The translations under genes were made by a program, and so were the position numbers. DNA of 64,000 bases from Ampullaceana balthica (Eukaryota; Mollusca; Gastropoda; Lymnaeidae): NCBI GenBank assembly GCA_944989445.1, contig CALYLW010000179.1, forward strand, positions 131,501 through 195,500. The letters run 5' to 3'. How positions within the stretch are numbered: position 1 is the stretch's first letter; the number at the start of each line of letters is the position of its first letter. The notes below the pieces were generated by a model. That model was given only the letters and a program-made list of their open reading frames with translations, was not told the DNA's origin and ran no database searches. Shown here one piece after another: positions 21,201 to 32,627 of this stretch.

Positions 21201-21251
21201 ATTATTTTATGCCAAAGGGGCAAGATTATCGAGTTCCTTTTGTGTATTAAA
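21201..21251. repeat. 51-bp target site duplication, right copy
   Basis: Identical to 18796-18846 base for base as far as I can read. Confidence 0.93.
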
Positions 21252-22065
21252 ACATTTTAAAATAGTTTTTAAAAAAAGAACTATAATTTCTTGTGTAAAG
21301 TTGTTTTAATGTTGTTCTTTTTTTTCCTCATACAAATATGTGTAATAAGAGTTTAGCATCAATGTCAAAGGTGTCAGAGGTTTTAAATTTTTAATTAAAA
21401 CATTTCATATTCCGTTTTCTCAAATGAAATTTTTATTAAACTAGGCATTGACTTTTTTCTATTTAGCACTTACATAAATAACATTCTTTACTCTTAAAAT
21501 TATTCCAACTCCTGGAGATTTGTTGAATTAAATTCAACTCATGGGGGCAACATTATCGATGTCGTTATGTGTGTTGATGAAGGTATTATTTTTAAAAAAA
21601 TAGTTTTTGAACTACTAAAATCTTGCATGTAAACTTATTTAAAATGTTTCTTTTCCAAATATGTGTAATAGGAGTCAGGGTATGCGGGGGCCCAAGATAG
21701 AAACGATGAGAGGGCGCCCAAAGCAGCTGACGAGGAGTGAAACTCATGCACAAATTTGCATTTCTGCATATATTAAAATAACAAGAAATAAAAAATTAAA
21801 TTACTTAAATGTTCACTATGTAACAGCATTGACACATCAATAATTACAGTTTGATTAATTTAATTGAAAATCTTAAGACTCAAAAAAGATGTTAATAATT
21901 AAAATGTTTTGCTTTGGCATGCTTATTGAATTAGAATTATAAACTATTTAAACTAGAGTTGGTTTAGTTGTATCGTCTACTTCCACCTTGTTTTTACAAC
22001 TTAGCAGCAGCATCATTCTCAATTGACGAAATAGATAAGTTACTGAGCCGATCTTGAATCATTGT
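21252..22065. repeat. Inverted partial copy of the left segment and upstream block
   Basis: From about 21660 to 22065 the sequence is the reverse complement of parts of the GIMAP-upstream and left segments: 'gctgacgaggagtgaaact' mirrors 15045-15060, and 'aaaatgttttgctttggcat' plus 'cttccaccttgtttttaca' mirror 3480-3840. The 21340-21500 part resembles 26840-26960. No gene. Confidence 0.65.
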
Positions 22066-23300
22066 TCAAGGCATATAAATTTTAATTGTTGGTTTCGAAA
22101 AGATTCTTTCTCTGGGAGCCACAGTGACGGTAATAGTGAGAAGTATTCGAAGTTCAATGTGTGTGCTAGGAAAGTCAGTATAACACGTGGGCACTGAAAG
22201 CAACAGCGCAATCAAAACAGGATCGTTGTATGTGACTGCAGGAGTTATGGAACTGAATAATTGCAACTCTTCAGGAAGCATGAAAACATCTTTACTCCGT
22301 AGGCTGTGAGCTTTTGCTCCAGATTTATACTGATGAAATTTATACAGAAATCCCAAGTTTCATGATTGATTTGATACCTTTGCAGTTGCTCAAGTTCAAC
22401 GTTTCTGCCCATTGACATGACTGACATATCAACAATCTCATTTAAAAAACGTGTGCAAACATTTTCTTCTTCCTCTACAAATCTTTCATCTTATCCTTCA
22501 TATGTAAAATTATTGTTTTCGCTCACTCGTCTCTTTGAAAATGGGTTCAACTTCTAAATCCTAGGCTATTTCTTTTGCTATTGCTATTTCAAAACCGCCA
22601 TTTCTGTAAGATTTCAAAGATTTTCAGGTATGTGTCATGCTGTCAAATGCAGTTGCTACATTGAATGTATTTCTCAGAACTGTAATTCTTTGCTGATGTA
22701 ATTAAATTGGAACAATGTGTCGCACTAAAAAGCAATTGAAGCTATGAAATTGAAGTTTTTAAGTTGTTAATATAATGACTCTGCTTCACTTCAAGCTTTT
22801 GGATTTCTACATTGCTCTGAAACTTCAAAAGTGCATCACAGATTTTGGCTGCTTGATATCGCACTAACTTTACACTTCCACACGGCTTTTCACATCTTGT
22901 TTCACAACGTGTTTTCACGGATATATTTCGAACATATTTGTAAAAGATAGCCCATCGCTTTGTAAAAGCAGAAAATAAAACACGTATTTGTCATATCACA
23001 TAGCAGCACGTTATACTTGTGACAGGTACACGGCGTAAAAAATGCCTAGGATTTAATTTTAAAAGACGAGCTTGTTCGCCTGGCTTATGCCCCTTCAAGT
23101 TCGCACCGTTGTATTATCCTTGACCGCGGATATCAGCAACATCTAAGCCCAATTTTGTCAGTCCCAGTAGTAAGACTTCAAGCAGGTTTGTCCAGTACTT
23201 TCTTCTGCTTCTATAAAACGTATGAAGTGCTCATGAATTTCTTCATAATATCCACCTACTAGGCTTATAAAGCGAATTTTCAGTGAAATCTTTGGTCCGG
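22066..23300 (-). pseudogene. Decayed hAT transposase (ZMYM1/TTF-type)
   Basis: Read on the minus strand, pieces of one protein occur in order but in broken frames. Near 23250: a 'REHFxxF'-like stretch (EEIHEHFIRFIEAEESTG). Near 23130-23030: RGQG-stop-YNGANLKGHKPGEQARLL then NPRHF, the hAT 'RGQGYDNGANM' region. At 22427-22245: 'MGRNVELEQLQRYQINHE'. At 22180-22080: 'LRILLTITVTVAPRERIFSK', the hAT dimerisation domain signature. Multiple stops and frameshifts rule out a product. The frame at 22066-22356 is only the last piece. Confidence 0.8.
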
Positions 23301-23946
23301 TGTGCTATTATGTATTATGGCTGATTACAGACAGCTTGCAAATTGATGTACAGTAACATTAAGACTGTAAGATATGCCATTATATAAAATATACACTTAT
23401 CCCCTTATAAATGACTTGGTGGGGACCGGAGTGTGTCATTAAATCGAAATTGCTCTTAAAAAGGGGATCTATATTTTTAACGCAATTTCCCTTGTAAAAT
23501 TGCGTTTATAGATTCGAAATGTCTGTCAAGCTTGACAATGCAACTCCTCCTGAACCATACCAGATAGAGGGGTCGGGTCTTTTGCAAATATGCTAAGAAG
23601 GTCCCAAGGATGTGAAACGGCCACACAAAAAATACCGAAAAGGTTTACTGGATTTCCTGGAAAATTATAAAAAAACGAAAAATATCAGTATTTTGTCAAT
23701 TTCTCGCCAATCATAACATTTATTGGGTTGAAACAAGCGTCAAACAATAGCTAATAATATTTAGAACAATGTTGGAGAAGGAATTTTTCAAAAATTTCTT
23801 TTCATTCTACTCCCGTAATTTTAGAAGCAATTTTTGAAAGCAATTGTTTTGTTAAGTTTCAAAATTTTTGATTTCAAATGACTTTTAATGTAATCTAGAA
23901 TGATAGTTAATGGGGTTTTCCCGCTTTGTGAATGCTTATGTTAGAT
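23301..23946. other. AT-rich, no gene seen
   Basis: No frame of note, no clear repeat edges. It may include the untranslated 5' part of the hAT remnant, but I see no terminal inverted repeat. Confidence 0.5.
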
Positions 23947-24155
23947 CAGGGGTCTCCAAACTACGGCCCGCAGGCCAAATGCAGCCCGAGAGGCCCTCTC
24001 ATCCGGCCGCTGTAGACATTTCAAGCTCCACAAAAAGATACTATTTTTACCTGTAGTTTACCAAAATACTTAGTAGTTGTGGGTTAGTAGTCCGCCCCCA
24101 AACTGACGTGTGACATTTAATGCGACCCTTCGGCAGAAAAGTTTGGAGACTCCTG
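23947..24155. mobile_element. hAT-type MITE, 209 bp
   Basis: Ends CAGGGGTCTCCAAAC and, inverted, CAGGAGTCTCCAAAC. Flanks tgttagat (23939-23946) and tggtagat (24156-24163) form an 8-bp target duplication with one mismatch. The interior carries the 'ctacggcccgcaggcc' motif common in hAT-derived elements of animals. Confidence 0.9.
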
Positions 24156-24825
24156 TGGTAGATTGTTGCTTGGTGCGCATTATATTGACACATTCTTGGT
24201 GTGATGTAGCGTGAGGGGATATGACGTCATATTGTGTTTATTTTTTTAAATATAATTAATTATTTGAATCGACTTTTATTGTCATCCAGAATGATTTCCC
24301 TTGATAAAAAAATCGGAAATGCCTTGTTGGAAATTGCGTTTAAATACTCATTCGAGTTTTTATTTCTTGTTTTCATTTACCATAATCAGTTAAAACCAAA
24401 AAATTGCGTTTTCTTATTTAAAATGTACACCTGAGACCATTCATTCTTACTAAAACGTTCCAGCAATATTCTTTCTTTAATTATGATTTAGGGTGATTAT
24501 AAAGTTTTATTTTATTAGTATTCTATTTTTATAATTATTTTAGCGTAAAACATAAATAATAAAACTTCTTAGTGCTGCGGAAATTAACGATTAATTTCTC
24601 ATTAATCGTTAATAATTTTGACGATTAAATTTTTTTTACGATTAATCGACCCACCACTTACAAATGTACTGGAAGTCAAAAAATAAAATATTTAGGCCGA
24701 TAAATATATACTAATTTCCGGACGACTACACGAACAGTTTGGTTTTAAACTATTGACTGAAGTGAATGTTCAAAATGTTGATAAAGGGTATTGTGTCCAT
24801 TGAGAGAAATCGTTTGCCTACCATG

Positions 24826-25009
24826 TAATGTTCCCTCTAAGTCTAAGCTTCGTTGGTCCGTGTGCAAAGTTAAAAAACAACTCGTGTAAAAATTTGCACA
24901 ACGTCAATTTTTTTTTGCAATATTTTATAAAATTGCTACGTGGGGATTCTAAACTCCTGCGTGGCGTCGGTCAAATATGGTGCATCAGGGCTGCTTAAAG
25001 GGAACATTG
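24826..25009. mobile_element. hAT-type MITE, 184 bp, with perfect 8-bp target duplication
   Basis: Inverted ends TAATGTTCCCTCTAAG and CAATGTTCCCTTTAAG. Flanked by ctaccatg at 24818-24825 and 25010-25017. A diverged relative with the same ends lies at 27916-28132. Confidence 0.9.
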
Positions 25010-25152
25010 CTACCATGATTTTAACACTTCACTTACATATCACCTGCAAACCAAACATCCACTACAATATTAGAAATTTCAGCTGAGACAATCTAAAGCT
25101 ATGTGAACGAATGTTCAGCTCGGCTGGTTATATTGTCAATAATACCCGCTCA

Positions 25153-26103
25153 TCTATATATATAAAAATCAAAGTATGTATGTATGTATGTATGCCCCTT
25201 ATAGCTGACTAAACCATTCATCCGATCGCCATTAAACTTTTTGAGACTTTTGAGTACGCTCCTGGGATGGTCACTGGCTACTTTTTTTTAAAATTTAACC
25301 CTCATGGGGCGCCGCGGGTCTATAAAATGATTTTTTTTTCTTATATGAGCTATATAAAATTAGTTTAAGCGTTAGCTATTAGGTTAATTGATGGATCTTA
25401 ACCAAACTTTGTATATAAGAACTTGGTAGCCAATATAGAAATACTACAGGGACTAATTTCCTAATGTCCATTTCTTCGGGACTGGGGGCCCAAAATGTCT
25501 TTTTTCATAAACGTTTAATATTTTATTCCCCATTCAATTATTAAAGATCTTGAGAAATATAGATAAATATATCCACAATGAAATTGATTGAAATAAACAG
25601 GCGTTTTGAACTTGACATCTTGCACTAAATGGGCCCTGGGGTCCTTAATGTCGTTTTTTGCTTTTATGAGCTTTATAAAAGTTAGTTTATGCGTTAACTA
25701 CTGAGTAAATGAATGGATCTTAACCAAAATTTGTGTATAAAAACTTGGTAGCCCATATTAAAATAACAAAGGGCACTGCACTTCTAATTTTTAATTGTTG
25801 AGGGCCGGGGGCCCCAAATGTATTTTTTCGTATATGTTTGAGATATTATTTCCCATTTTATTTTTGATCTTAAGAAATATATCAATGATGAGACTGAATT
25901 AAAATGAACAGCATTTTGAAATTTACATCATACATCGAATGGGCCGGGTGCCCCAAATGTCTTTTTATTGTGTATACTCTAAGATATTATTTCCCACTCA
26001 GTTTTTAAAGATCTTGAGAAATATATCCATGATTAAATGAACATGTTTTCAAAATTTACACTTTGAATTTAATGGGCCTGGGGGCCCCTTAATGTGTTTT
26101 TCC

Positions 26104-26154
<51 letters not shown>

Positions 26155-26519
26155 TAGTTTAGGTGTTCGATAATGAGAAAATAACTGGATTTTCACCAAA
26201 CGCAGTATATACAAACTTAAAAGCCTATATTAAATTACTATAGGGCACTGATCCCCTAATGTCCATTTCCTCGGGGCTAGGGGCCCTAAATGTGTTTTTA
26301 CTAAACTTTTAATATTGTATTCCCCGTTCAATTTTACACGATATTGAGAAATATAGATACTTATATTTATATTTTTGTTATGAAATTGATTGAAATGAAC
26401 AGATTTTCGAACTTCATATTTTAAACGGATGGGCCTGGTGACCCATAATGTAATTTCTTTTTTTTTCTATATGTATTCCTTTTTACTGAGATCGTTGCAA
26501 CGCACGACGGGTCTGCTAG
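25153..26519 (+). mobile_element. Helitron-like non-autonomous element, 1.37 kb
   Basis: Starts TCTATATATATAAAAATC after an A, then a GTAT microsatellite, and ends CGTTGCAACG...gggtctgCTAG before a T, as at 6814-8104. The interior has repeated modules with GGGGGCCC and 'gagctatataaa'. A (TA)n stretch of about 40 bp at 26110-26152 expands one module. No target duplication, no protein. Confidence 0.82.
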
Positions 26520-27915
26520 TCACTTATAAATAATGTCAATACACTTGTCTTTTTGCGTTGTTGGTTAAAATATGTCATATAAAGAAGACATTCCAATGTT
26601 ATTTCGATTTTCGACAAGTATTTTAATAAATGTTTCTTATGACACCATAAATTTAAATTTTTGGCTTTAATTGAAATTAACGAATAATAAATTTAAATTA
26701 ATCGCTAACAGCCCTACTTTTTTAAAATACTGTTGTAATTTTAAAAGTCGCAGCGCGGGGCCCTGCTATTATGCGGAGTCCAAGGTGGTTGCCTCGTTCG
26801 CCTTGCCCTTAGGCCGGCCCTGATAGGAGTTTACCAACGAGGTTAAAGGTGTCAAAGTTTTAAATTTTTTAATTATAACACTTTTATTACGTTTTCTCAA
26901 ATCTAGTTTATTAAACTAAGCAACGAATTTTCTCTATTTATCCCTAAATAAAATAACTGCTTTTGAATATCGTTAGTCATAAAAAACAAGATTATAATGA
27001 ACTAGACGAACTCATATAAAATACCTAATAAATTAAGGACTTTGTAGACTATTATTTTTTTGTACGCATTGATTACATAAGATTTTATTAACGTAGTGGG
27101 GAAAGCAATCTTTATTTATTATTATACTTATTGAATTTTTCAATCCAAAAGACGGGAATATTCATACCAAAAGTCTATTAACTATGATAAAAAAAGACGC
27201 ATTAGCTGTTACAGAATCAATAATACACACAAGTTGTTAGCAGCAGATTGTTCTTCATCGCATCAAATCCAGCAGATCATTTTCCCGGAAAAAAATGATA
27301 CGCTCTGTTGCTTAAATTGAAAAAAAAATCATTTGGGCCAACAACTTTTTCTATTTTCGCACACTTCTAGACACACGTAGCTACAAAAATCTAATGGTTT
27401 GGACTTGCATGTGCTGTATTGGTGCATCTATGGAATAATACTAAACCCAGCTAGTTTTAAATTGTTACATCAAAACTATGGGGGAATCTAAAAAAGTCTT
27501 TGGCCATAATAATGTGTTTTAGCCCTTGATCTGTAATTTAGTTCTTATGTTGCTTGACAGTTGCCCTCGCTTAACTTGACTCAGATCTTAGGGGATAGTT
27601 AACTTATTGTTATAACGTGAAAACACAGTAGCAGATTACCCGTATTTTTTTACAATTTAAAAGCTTTATCGCATTTCTATTCTATAAGATATATTACCAT
27701 TATCTACACGAATGAAGCATGTTTACAGCTGGATAATTCAAGATAATAAAAAACTCATTGTCTCGAGTTAATAACTAAATATAAAATCAATTCTATGTCA
27801 AAAAAGTGCACCGCCGGTATAAGAAGTTAACCTCGTCTTGTGAGTATATTCTGATATGGGGGTTAGTCTGAAATGAGGGGTAGTCTGGTATGTGGAAAGG
27901 GTGATCTGTCCTAGG
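26520..27915. other. No gene; contains duplicated AT-rich segments
   Basis: 26840-26960 is related to 21340-21500. 27195-27400 is related to 35590-35790 ('ttacagaatcaataat', 'cattttcccggaaaaaaa', 'ttttcgcacacttc'). A remnant with 'ttaggccggccctgatag' lies near 26811. No exon recognised. Confidence 0.6.
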
Positions 27916-28132
27916 TAATTTTTCCTCTAATGTTCGTTGGACCATATTCAAATAACAAAATGATATACAAATGTGCACAGCATATTTTATTTTCTGCCAA
28001 ATTTTACAATCCACCATTACATGTTTTATATTATCTTAACCAAAATTTGCTGCGCGTCGATTATAACATACTCAGCGGCGTCGATCAGATATCGGTTTGG
28101 CTACACAGCCACGCAGCTTAAAAAGAACATTG
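27916..28132. mobile_element. Diverged relative of the 24826 MITE
   Basis: The left end taatttttcctctaatg and right end 'cttaaaaagaacattg' match the ends of 24826-25009. The interior shares 'tttgctgcgcgtcg...gcggcgtcg'. No convincing target duplication (cctagg / cctggg at best). Confidence 0.6.
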
Positions 28133-28155
28133 CCTGGGGTGTGGTTAGTTGTAGG

Positions 28156-28733
28156 CAGGAGCGGATTAAGACTGCACGGGGCCCCTGGCTGCAATTCAAA
28201 CTGGGGCCCTATCCAGCCAGTGTACCTTTAGATAAAATGATTGCTAGCAGCTAATATAAGACTATAACTTGTAAATATTCATCCAAAATGATTATTCATG
28301 AAAAAACCGAATTCGAAGAAATAACTTCTTGCCGGTATCCTAAAATGGAGTGTAAAAGACAATTTATAAAATTAAAAAACACATGGTAAAAAAAATCCAC
28401 ACCCCACCCGAAGATCGAACCCGCCACACTTGCACCATACGCCTTAGTAATTCACATTCGGCCACGAGTGCTCATTGAGGGTTGTCAATTAAAAAAAAAT
28501 AATAATATTCTTTAATAATTTCTATTATTGAGCCTATCAAATCAGTTTTTTTGACTGCTAAGACTATCGTGTGGGAAAAGAGATCATTTTAATAGATGAG
28601 ATTTTATTAATTTATCATATTTTCAGCAATTCATGCATACATTTGTCCACATTTATTATAAAATATGCTAAGTTTGGGGGCCCTAAATCATCGGGGGCCC
28701 CTGGCTTTAGCCCGTTCAACTAATCCTCCATAG
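28156..28733. mobile_element. TIR element, 578 bp, with perfect 8-bp target duplication
   Basis: Flanked by gttgtagg at 28148-28155 and 28734-28741. The left end CAGGAGCGGATTAAG and 'ggggcccctggctg' answer the inverted right end 'ctaTGGAGGATTAG...' and 'gccaggggcccc'. The 8-bp duplication points to hAT or a similar superfamily. No transposase frame. Confidence 0.8.
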
Positions 28734-28741
28734 GTTGTAGG

Positions 28742-29796
28742 TCACACTCTACCCGAGGGTCATCTAGCCAGTTACAATATTTCTATTGCCTGTTGATGGG
28801 AGAACCCGCCATCGTTGGGCTGTATACCAAGCCAATGACATTGTAAGAGATTTTAGGTGCTATAAATATGCTACTAGGTCCTCTCTGGTTTTCATGAAAC
28901 AACGCAGTCATAAATATTACTAAAGTTTCTGCAAACTCAAATAGTTTGAAGAAATTTTTTTTTATAATTATGAAAAGATTGCTGCATTATAAACATAGTT
29001 AAGATGTGAAAAGATAAAAGGATCCTAAACTACCTTTAAAAAATTTGAATGCTTCGCTTTCGGTGGTACGGGAAAGTGAAAATTTCACGCTCTATTTCCC
29101 TTTTAATTTTTCAGGAAAATTACAGTTCCTTGAAAATGTTAAAATAGAGTCCTGCTCGTGTGTTAAAGAACAAAGCCACACAGCGTAGAACTAGTTCAGC
29201 TGACTTAATTTCAGTGTCAGTTTATTTTATTCTCTTACCTAGACAGGTTTATGTAACTTTGTGAATTTATAATTCAAATTACCTTCATTTGAACGGTTAC
29301 TTGCAGGTAGGTAGTGGTAATTCAGTGAAGTGTGTCCGATGAAGATCGGAAATATTTTTTATGCTTCTCCCTTTCCTTCAAACCTGTATTTTCGTTTAAT
29401 ATATTTGACCATCTTGCCGTTTATCTGGTTTTGTATCTGTTTTTATTTATGCGTAAGTGATATAGTAGATTATTTTTATCTACATTTAATTTAAATTATT
29501 ATTTTTTTTTATTGTTGAATGAATTTGCCGAAACTTTTACTTTTATATTTTTGCATTAAAAATCAATAATTTATAGTTTTAATGACATATCTATTTATAT
29601 AATTCTCTTCGTGGTCGGACCCTGCGAGATAACAAGAATCTGCATGTGCAACAGATACTAATTTTAGAAAGCAGCGCACCAAATTACTGCACCAATGCAT
29701 TAAAAGGTGTGCAAATTAAATATGCGCTGTAAAAATAATTATATGACGTCATAGTTTTCGCTAATATTTTAATTTTGGAAAAGGGAAAAACGTAAA
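28742..29796. other. No gene or repeat recognised
   Basis: AT-rich single-copy-looking sequence in this window. No splice-bounded frame, no tandem structure. Confidence 0.55.
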
Positions 29797-30298
29797 ATAA
29801 AAACAACCCGTAAAAAACCAAGTTTTTGACTATAAATCCTTTATGTACGAGAAGTAACTAAAAGAATGTTCATTATAATACGCAGCGCCAGACCATCCAG
29901 AAATACAAAATTGCAGTTGTGTCGTAAAACGTGTTTAATATAATGCGCACCGATAAGGAATATGTTTATAAAAAGAGCTGTCAATAAAATACGCACCTTA
30001 TTGCGCGACAGAAAGGTTGTTCAATATAATACGCACCGCGACGCTCTATCTCAAAAAATAGCATGATACATAGGAATAAATAAAATAATCTAAAAAATCA
30101 ATAATTTAATTACGGTACATGCGATCGATCTGAAATTTTGATACGTTGTTTTTATCATCGGTACAAAACTGCCTGCAAAATTTCAGCTCGCTATCTTGCG
30201 AGCAAGTGGGTTAAAAATCGATCAAAAGTTTTGGCGACAAGCAAGCAAGCAAGCAAGCAAGGTCCGCCGCAGACACCACGAGTTAATATAAAGGATTT
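29797..30298 (+). mobile_element. Approx. 490-bp 'CGCACCG' element, copy 2
   Basis: Same start (aacaacccgtaaaaaacc) and end (gttaatataaaggattta) as the copy inside GIMAP pseudogene 1, with a longer GCAA microsatellite (about five units). It joins copy 3 directly, head to tail. Confidence 0.85.
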
Positions 30299-30738
30299 AA
30301 TAAGAAAAACCCGTAAAAACCAAGTTTTTGACTATAAATCCTTTATGTACGAGAAGTAACTAAAAGAATGTTCATTATAATACGCAGCGCCAGACCATCC
30401 AGAAATACAAAATTAAAGTTGTGTCGTAAAACATGTTTAATATAATACGCACCGATCAGGAATATGTTTATAAAAAGAGCTGTCAATAAAATACGCACCT
30501 TATTGCGCGACAGAAAGGTTGTTCAATATAATACGCACCGCGACGCTCTATCTCAAAAAATAGCATGATACATAGGAATAAAAAAAATAATCTAAAAAAT
30601 CAATAATTTAATTACGGTACATGCGATCGATCTGAAATTTTGATACATTGTTTTTATCATCGGTACGAAACTGCCTGCAAAATTTCAGCTCGCTATCTTG
30701 CGAGCAAGTGGGTTAAAAATCGATCAAAAGTTTTGGCG

Positions 30739-30771
<33 letters not shown>

Positions 30772-30808
30772 GTCCGCCGCAGACACCACGAGTTAATATA
30801 AAGGATTT
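30299..30808 (+). mobile_element. Approx. 490-bp 'CGCACCG' element, copy 3
   Basis: Begins 'ataagaaaaacccgtaaaaa' immediately after copy 2 and ends 'ataaaggatttaaaaag'. GCAA microsatellite of about seven units. The tandem arrangement may come from unequal exchange or from insertion at the end of a resident copy. Confidence 0.85.
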
Positions 30809-31043
30809 AAAAAGAGGATTTGATGATTGTTAATTATAACATCAAAAAAATCTAAAACCCCTATTATAAAATACTTTGTGTGTATTTCAGAAAGTTTAAT
30901 ATTTCATATTGATCAAACAAGGACAAGTTAATTTGGCTTTTGAAAAAGGTCGGCGCCGTAGGCGCTATAAAAAGTGCATTAAAGGGGTAAAAGAACTCTC
31001 CATGAGTAAGTCTGCGGCGTATGCTACGCCACGGGGCATCTAG
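30809..31043 (+). mobile_element. Helitron 3' end, second family (plus strand)
   Basis: The last bases are GGCGTatgctACGCC, then acggggcatCTAG (CTAG 31040-31043) and T at 31044. The same terminal hairpin is found inverted at 11201. The start is not defined; the element may begin within or beyond the tandem repeats to its left. Confidence 0.65.
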
Positions 31044-31464
31044 TTTATATAAAAAGAAGAAGTTAGTGTATTTATTACATTTACGTTTGCAATAAAACAG
31101 ATAGGATGAAAATACACTTCAATTTTTACATTTTGAAAAAAAAGTTTGATTCTTTTTATGTAAATAGAATGTCAATAATTCGTGTCGGTTTATTGATAAA
31201 ATTGATCCTTTGCATCATAATATACTTACCGATAAGTTCAAAATCAGTTGTTTTTTTAAAATACGAGTACTGCTACTAATGTCTGTTTCTCGTTATTATC
31301 ATAGTTATTGACCCCTAAAACCACTCCTAGTTATTATAAATTAAGACAACTTTTGCTAATCACTATAGTAACAAAAATCTTCATGTAAATTTGTAAATAC
31401 TTGATTTCTGAATTTGAAATACAGGTTACACAAAATTCTTGAAGTGTTGGACTGTTATTTGAAA

Positions 31465-32627
31465 ATGGGAGCCGCTGAATCTAAATTAAATTTACTTCTA
31501 ATTGGTAGAGTTGGAAACGGTAAAAGTTCCTCAGGGAATGCCATTGTAGGAGACACAATTTTCACAGCTCATGGAGATGCAACATCTGTCACAAGACGAG
31601 TTCAAATGTGTTCTCGGAATCGTTGGAAAACAGAATTAACTGTAATCGATACCCCCGGACTGATGGTTACATGGATGGATGATTTAGAAGGTTGTTATTT
31701 TGCTAGGAATATCATGGAAAATTCTTTGATACTTTGCAAAGAAGGTTTTCATGCAATACTGATTGTTTTAAATTATACAAACAGATACAATTCAGAGGAA
31801 CAAAAAGTTATCAACATGTTGAAGGAAATATTCGGTCCATACTTATTTCAATTTGTCGTGCTGGTATTTACGCATGGTGATAACTTTGATCAGGAAGAAA
31901 ACATAAAAAAAGACAGTCAAAACAAGTTCTTGGAATGGTGTTACAGAGTAAGCGGTGATTTGAAATCTCTGCTTCAAGCATGCAAGTACAGAGCAGTTTT
32001 ATTCCATAACATTCAAGATTACACTGGAAACAGAGACGTTGAGGTACTTGCAGTAAAAAAACATGCTGAAAGTATCAAAAAGTTGTACACGATGTCTTAT
32101 TTTGAGGCCGCACGCAGGAGCAGAGAACATCTAATTTTGACATTTTGTTTGGACCCGTTGAAAACAAAAGTACACCAAGAATTGCAGTCACTTAAACGTG
32201 AATACGAATTGCTAACCAAACAAGAAAAACTCTTTTGTCAGTGGCAAATGAACTTCTAGAAGACATAAACAGCAAAGGGAATAAAAACGTTTCATCATTC
32301 CGCGAAGCCATCTGTGACGTCGAAAAAAACTTTAAAGATACTGATACAAATAGAGCCAAGCATGAGCTACTGACACATGTGGACAACAAAATGAAATGCC
32401 CAACCATTGATAAATTACAGCAGTTCACCAGTGACATTAAGACACTTTTAAATCCTGAGAGAAGCAAGTTAAACCTAAAGAGAAAAATACGGGAACTATT
32501 ACAGTATATTCAGGTTGAGGCACACGGAACAAAGCTGTTAGATGATGAGAGAAAAATGGTTGAATCGTTTGAATCTGATGTGGTAGATTATGACACAAAC
32601 AGAACTATTACAAGTAAAATTGATTAA
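31465..32627 (+). pseudogene. AIG1/GIMAP-like GTPase, copy 3 (one single-base frameshift)
   Basis: The best preserved member. ATG 31465 gives MGAAESKLNLLLIG with P-loop G14-RVGNGK-S21, G3 DTPGL at 62-66, the AIG1 box 'NRYNSEEQKVINMLKEIFG' near 106-124, the G4-like THGD at 136-139 and a G5 candidate 'YRAVLFHN'. Helical residues 200-255 follow. The frame ends at 32259 because the A run near 32224 is one base shorter than in copies 1 and 2. Adding that phase change, homology continues through 'VANELLEDINSKGNKNVSS', 'KCPTIDKLQQFTSDIK' and 'RKMVESFESDVVDYD' to a TAA at 32625-32627. It could be a recent pseudogene, a null allele or a homopolymer sequencing error. The start choice follows the shared ATG of copies 1 and 2; the frame also runs upstream to 31414 without ATG. 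Confidence 0.85.

Noticed and set aside
18796..21251. LTR retrotransposon with 51-bp LTRs
   Set aside because: The repeats are too short, lack TG...CA ends, and the protein is a non-LTR type reverse transcriptase without protease, RNase H or integrase.
22066..22427. Host gene on the minus strand
   Set aside because: The peptide pieces match the hAT transposase C-terminus and belong to a longer broken remnant.
32200..32260. Programmed ribosomal frameshift in GIMAP copy 3
   Set aside because: No slippery heptamer with a downstream structure; the paralogues encode the same region without a shift, so base loss is simpler.
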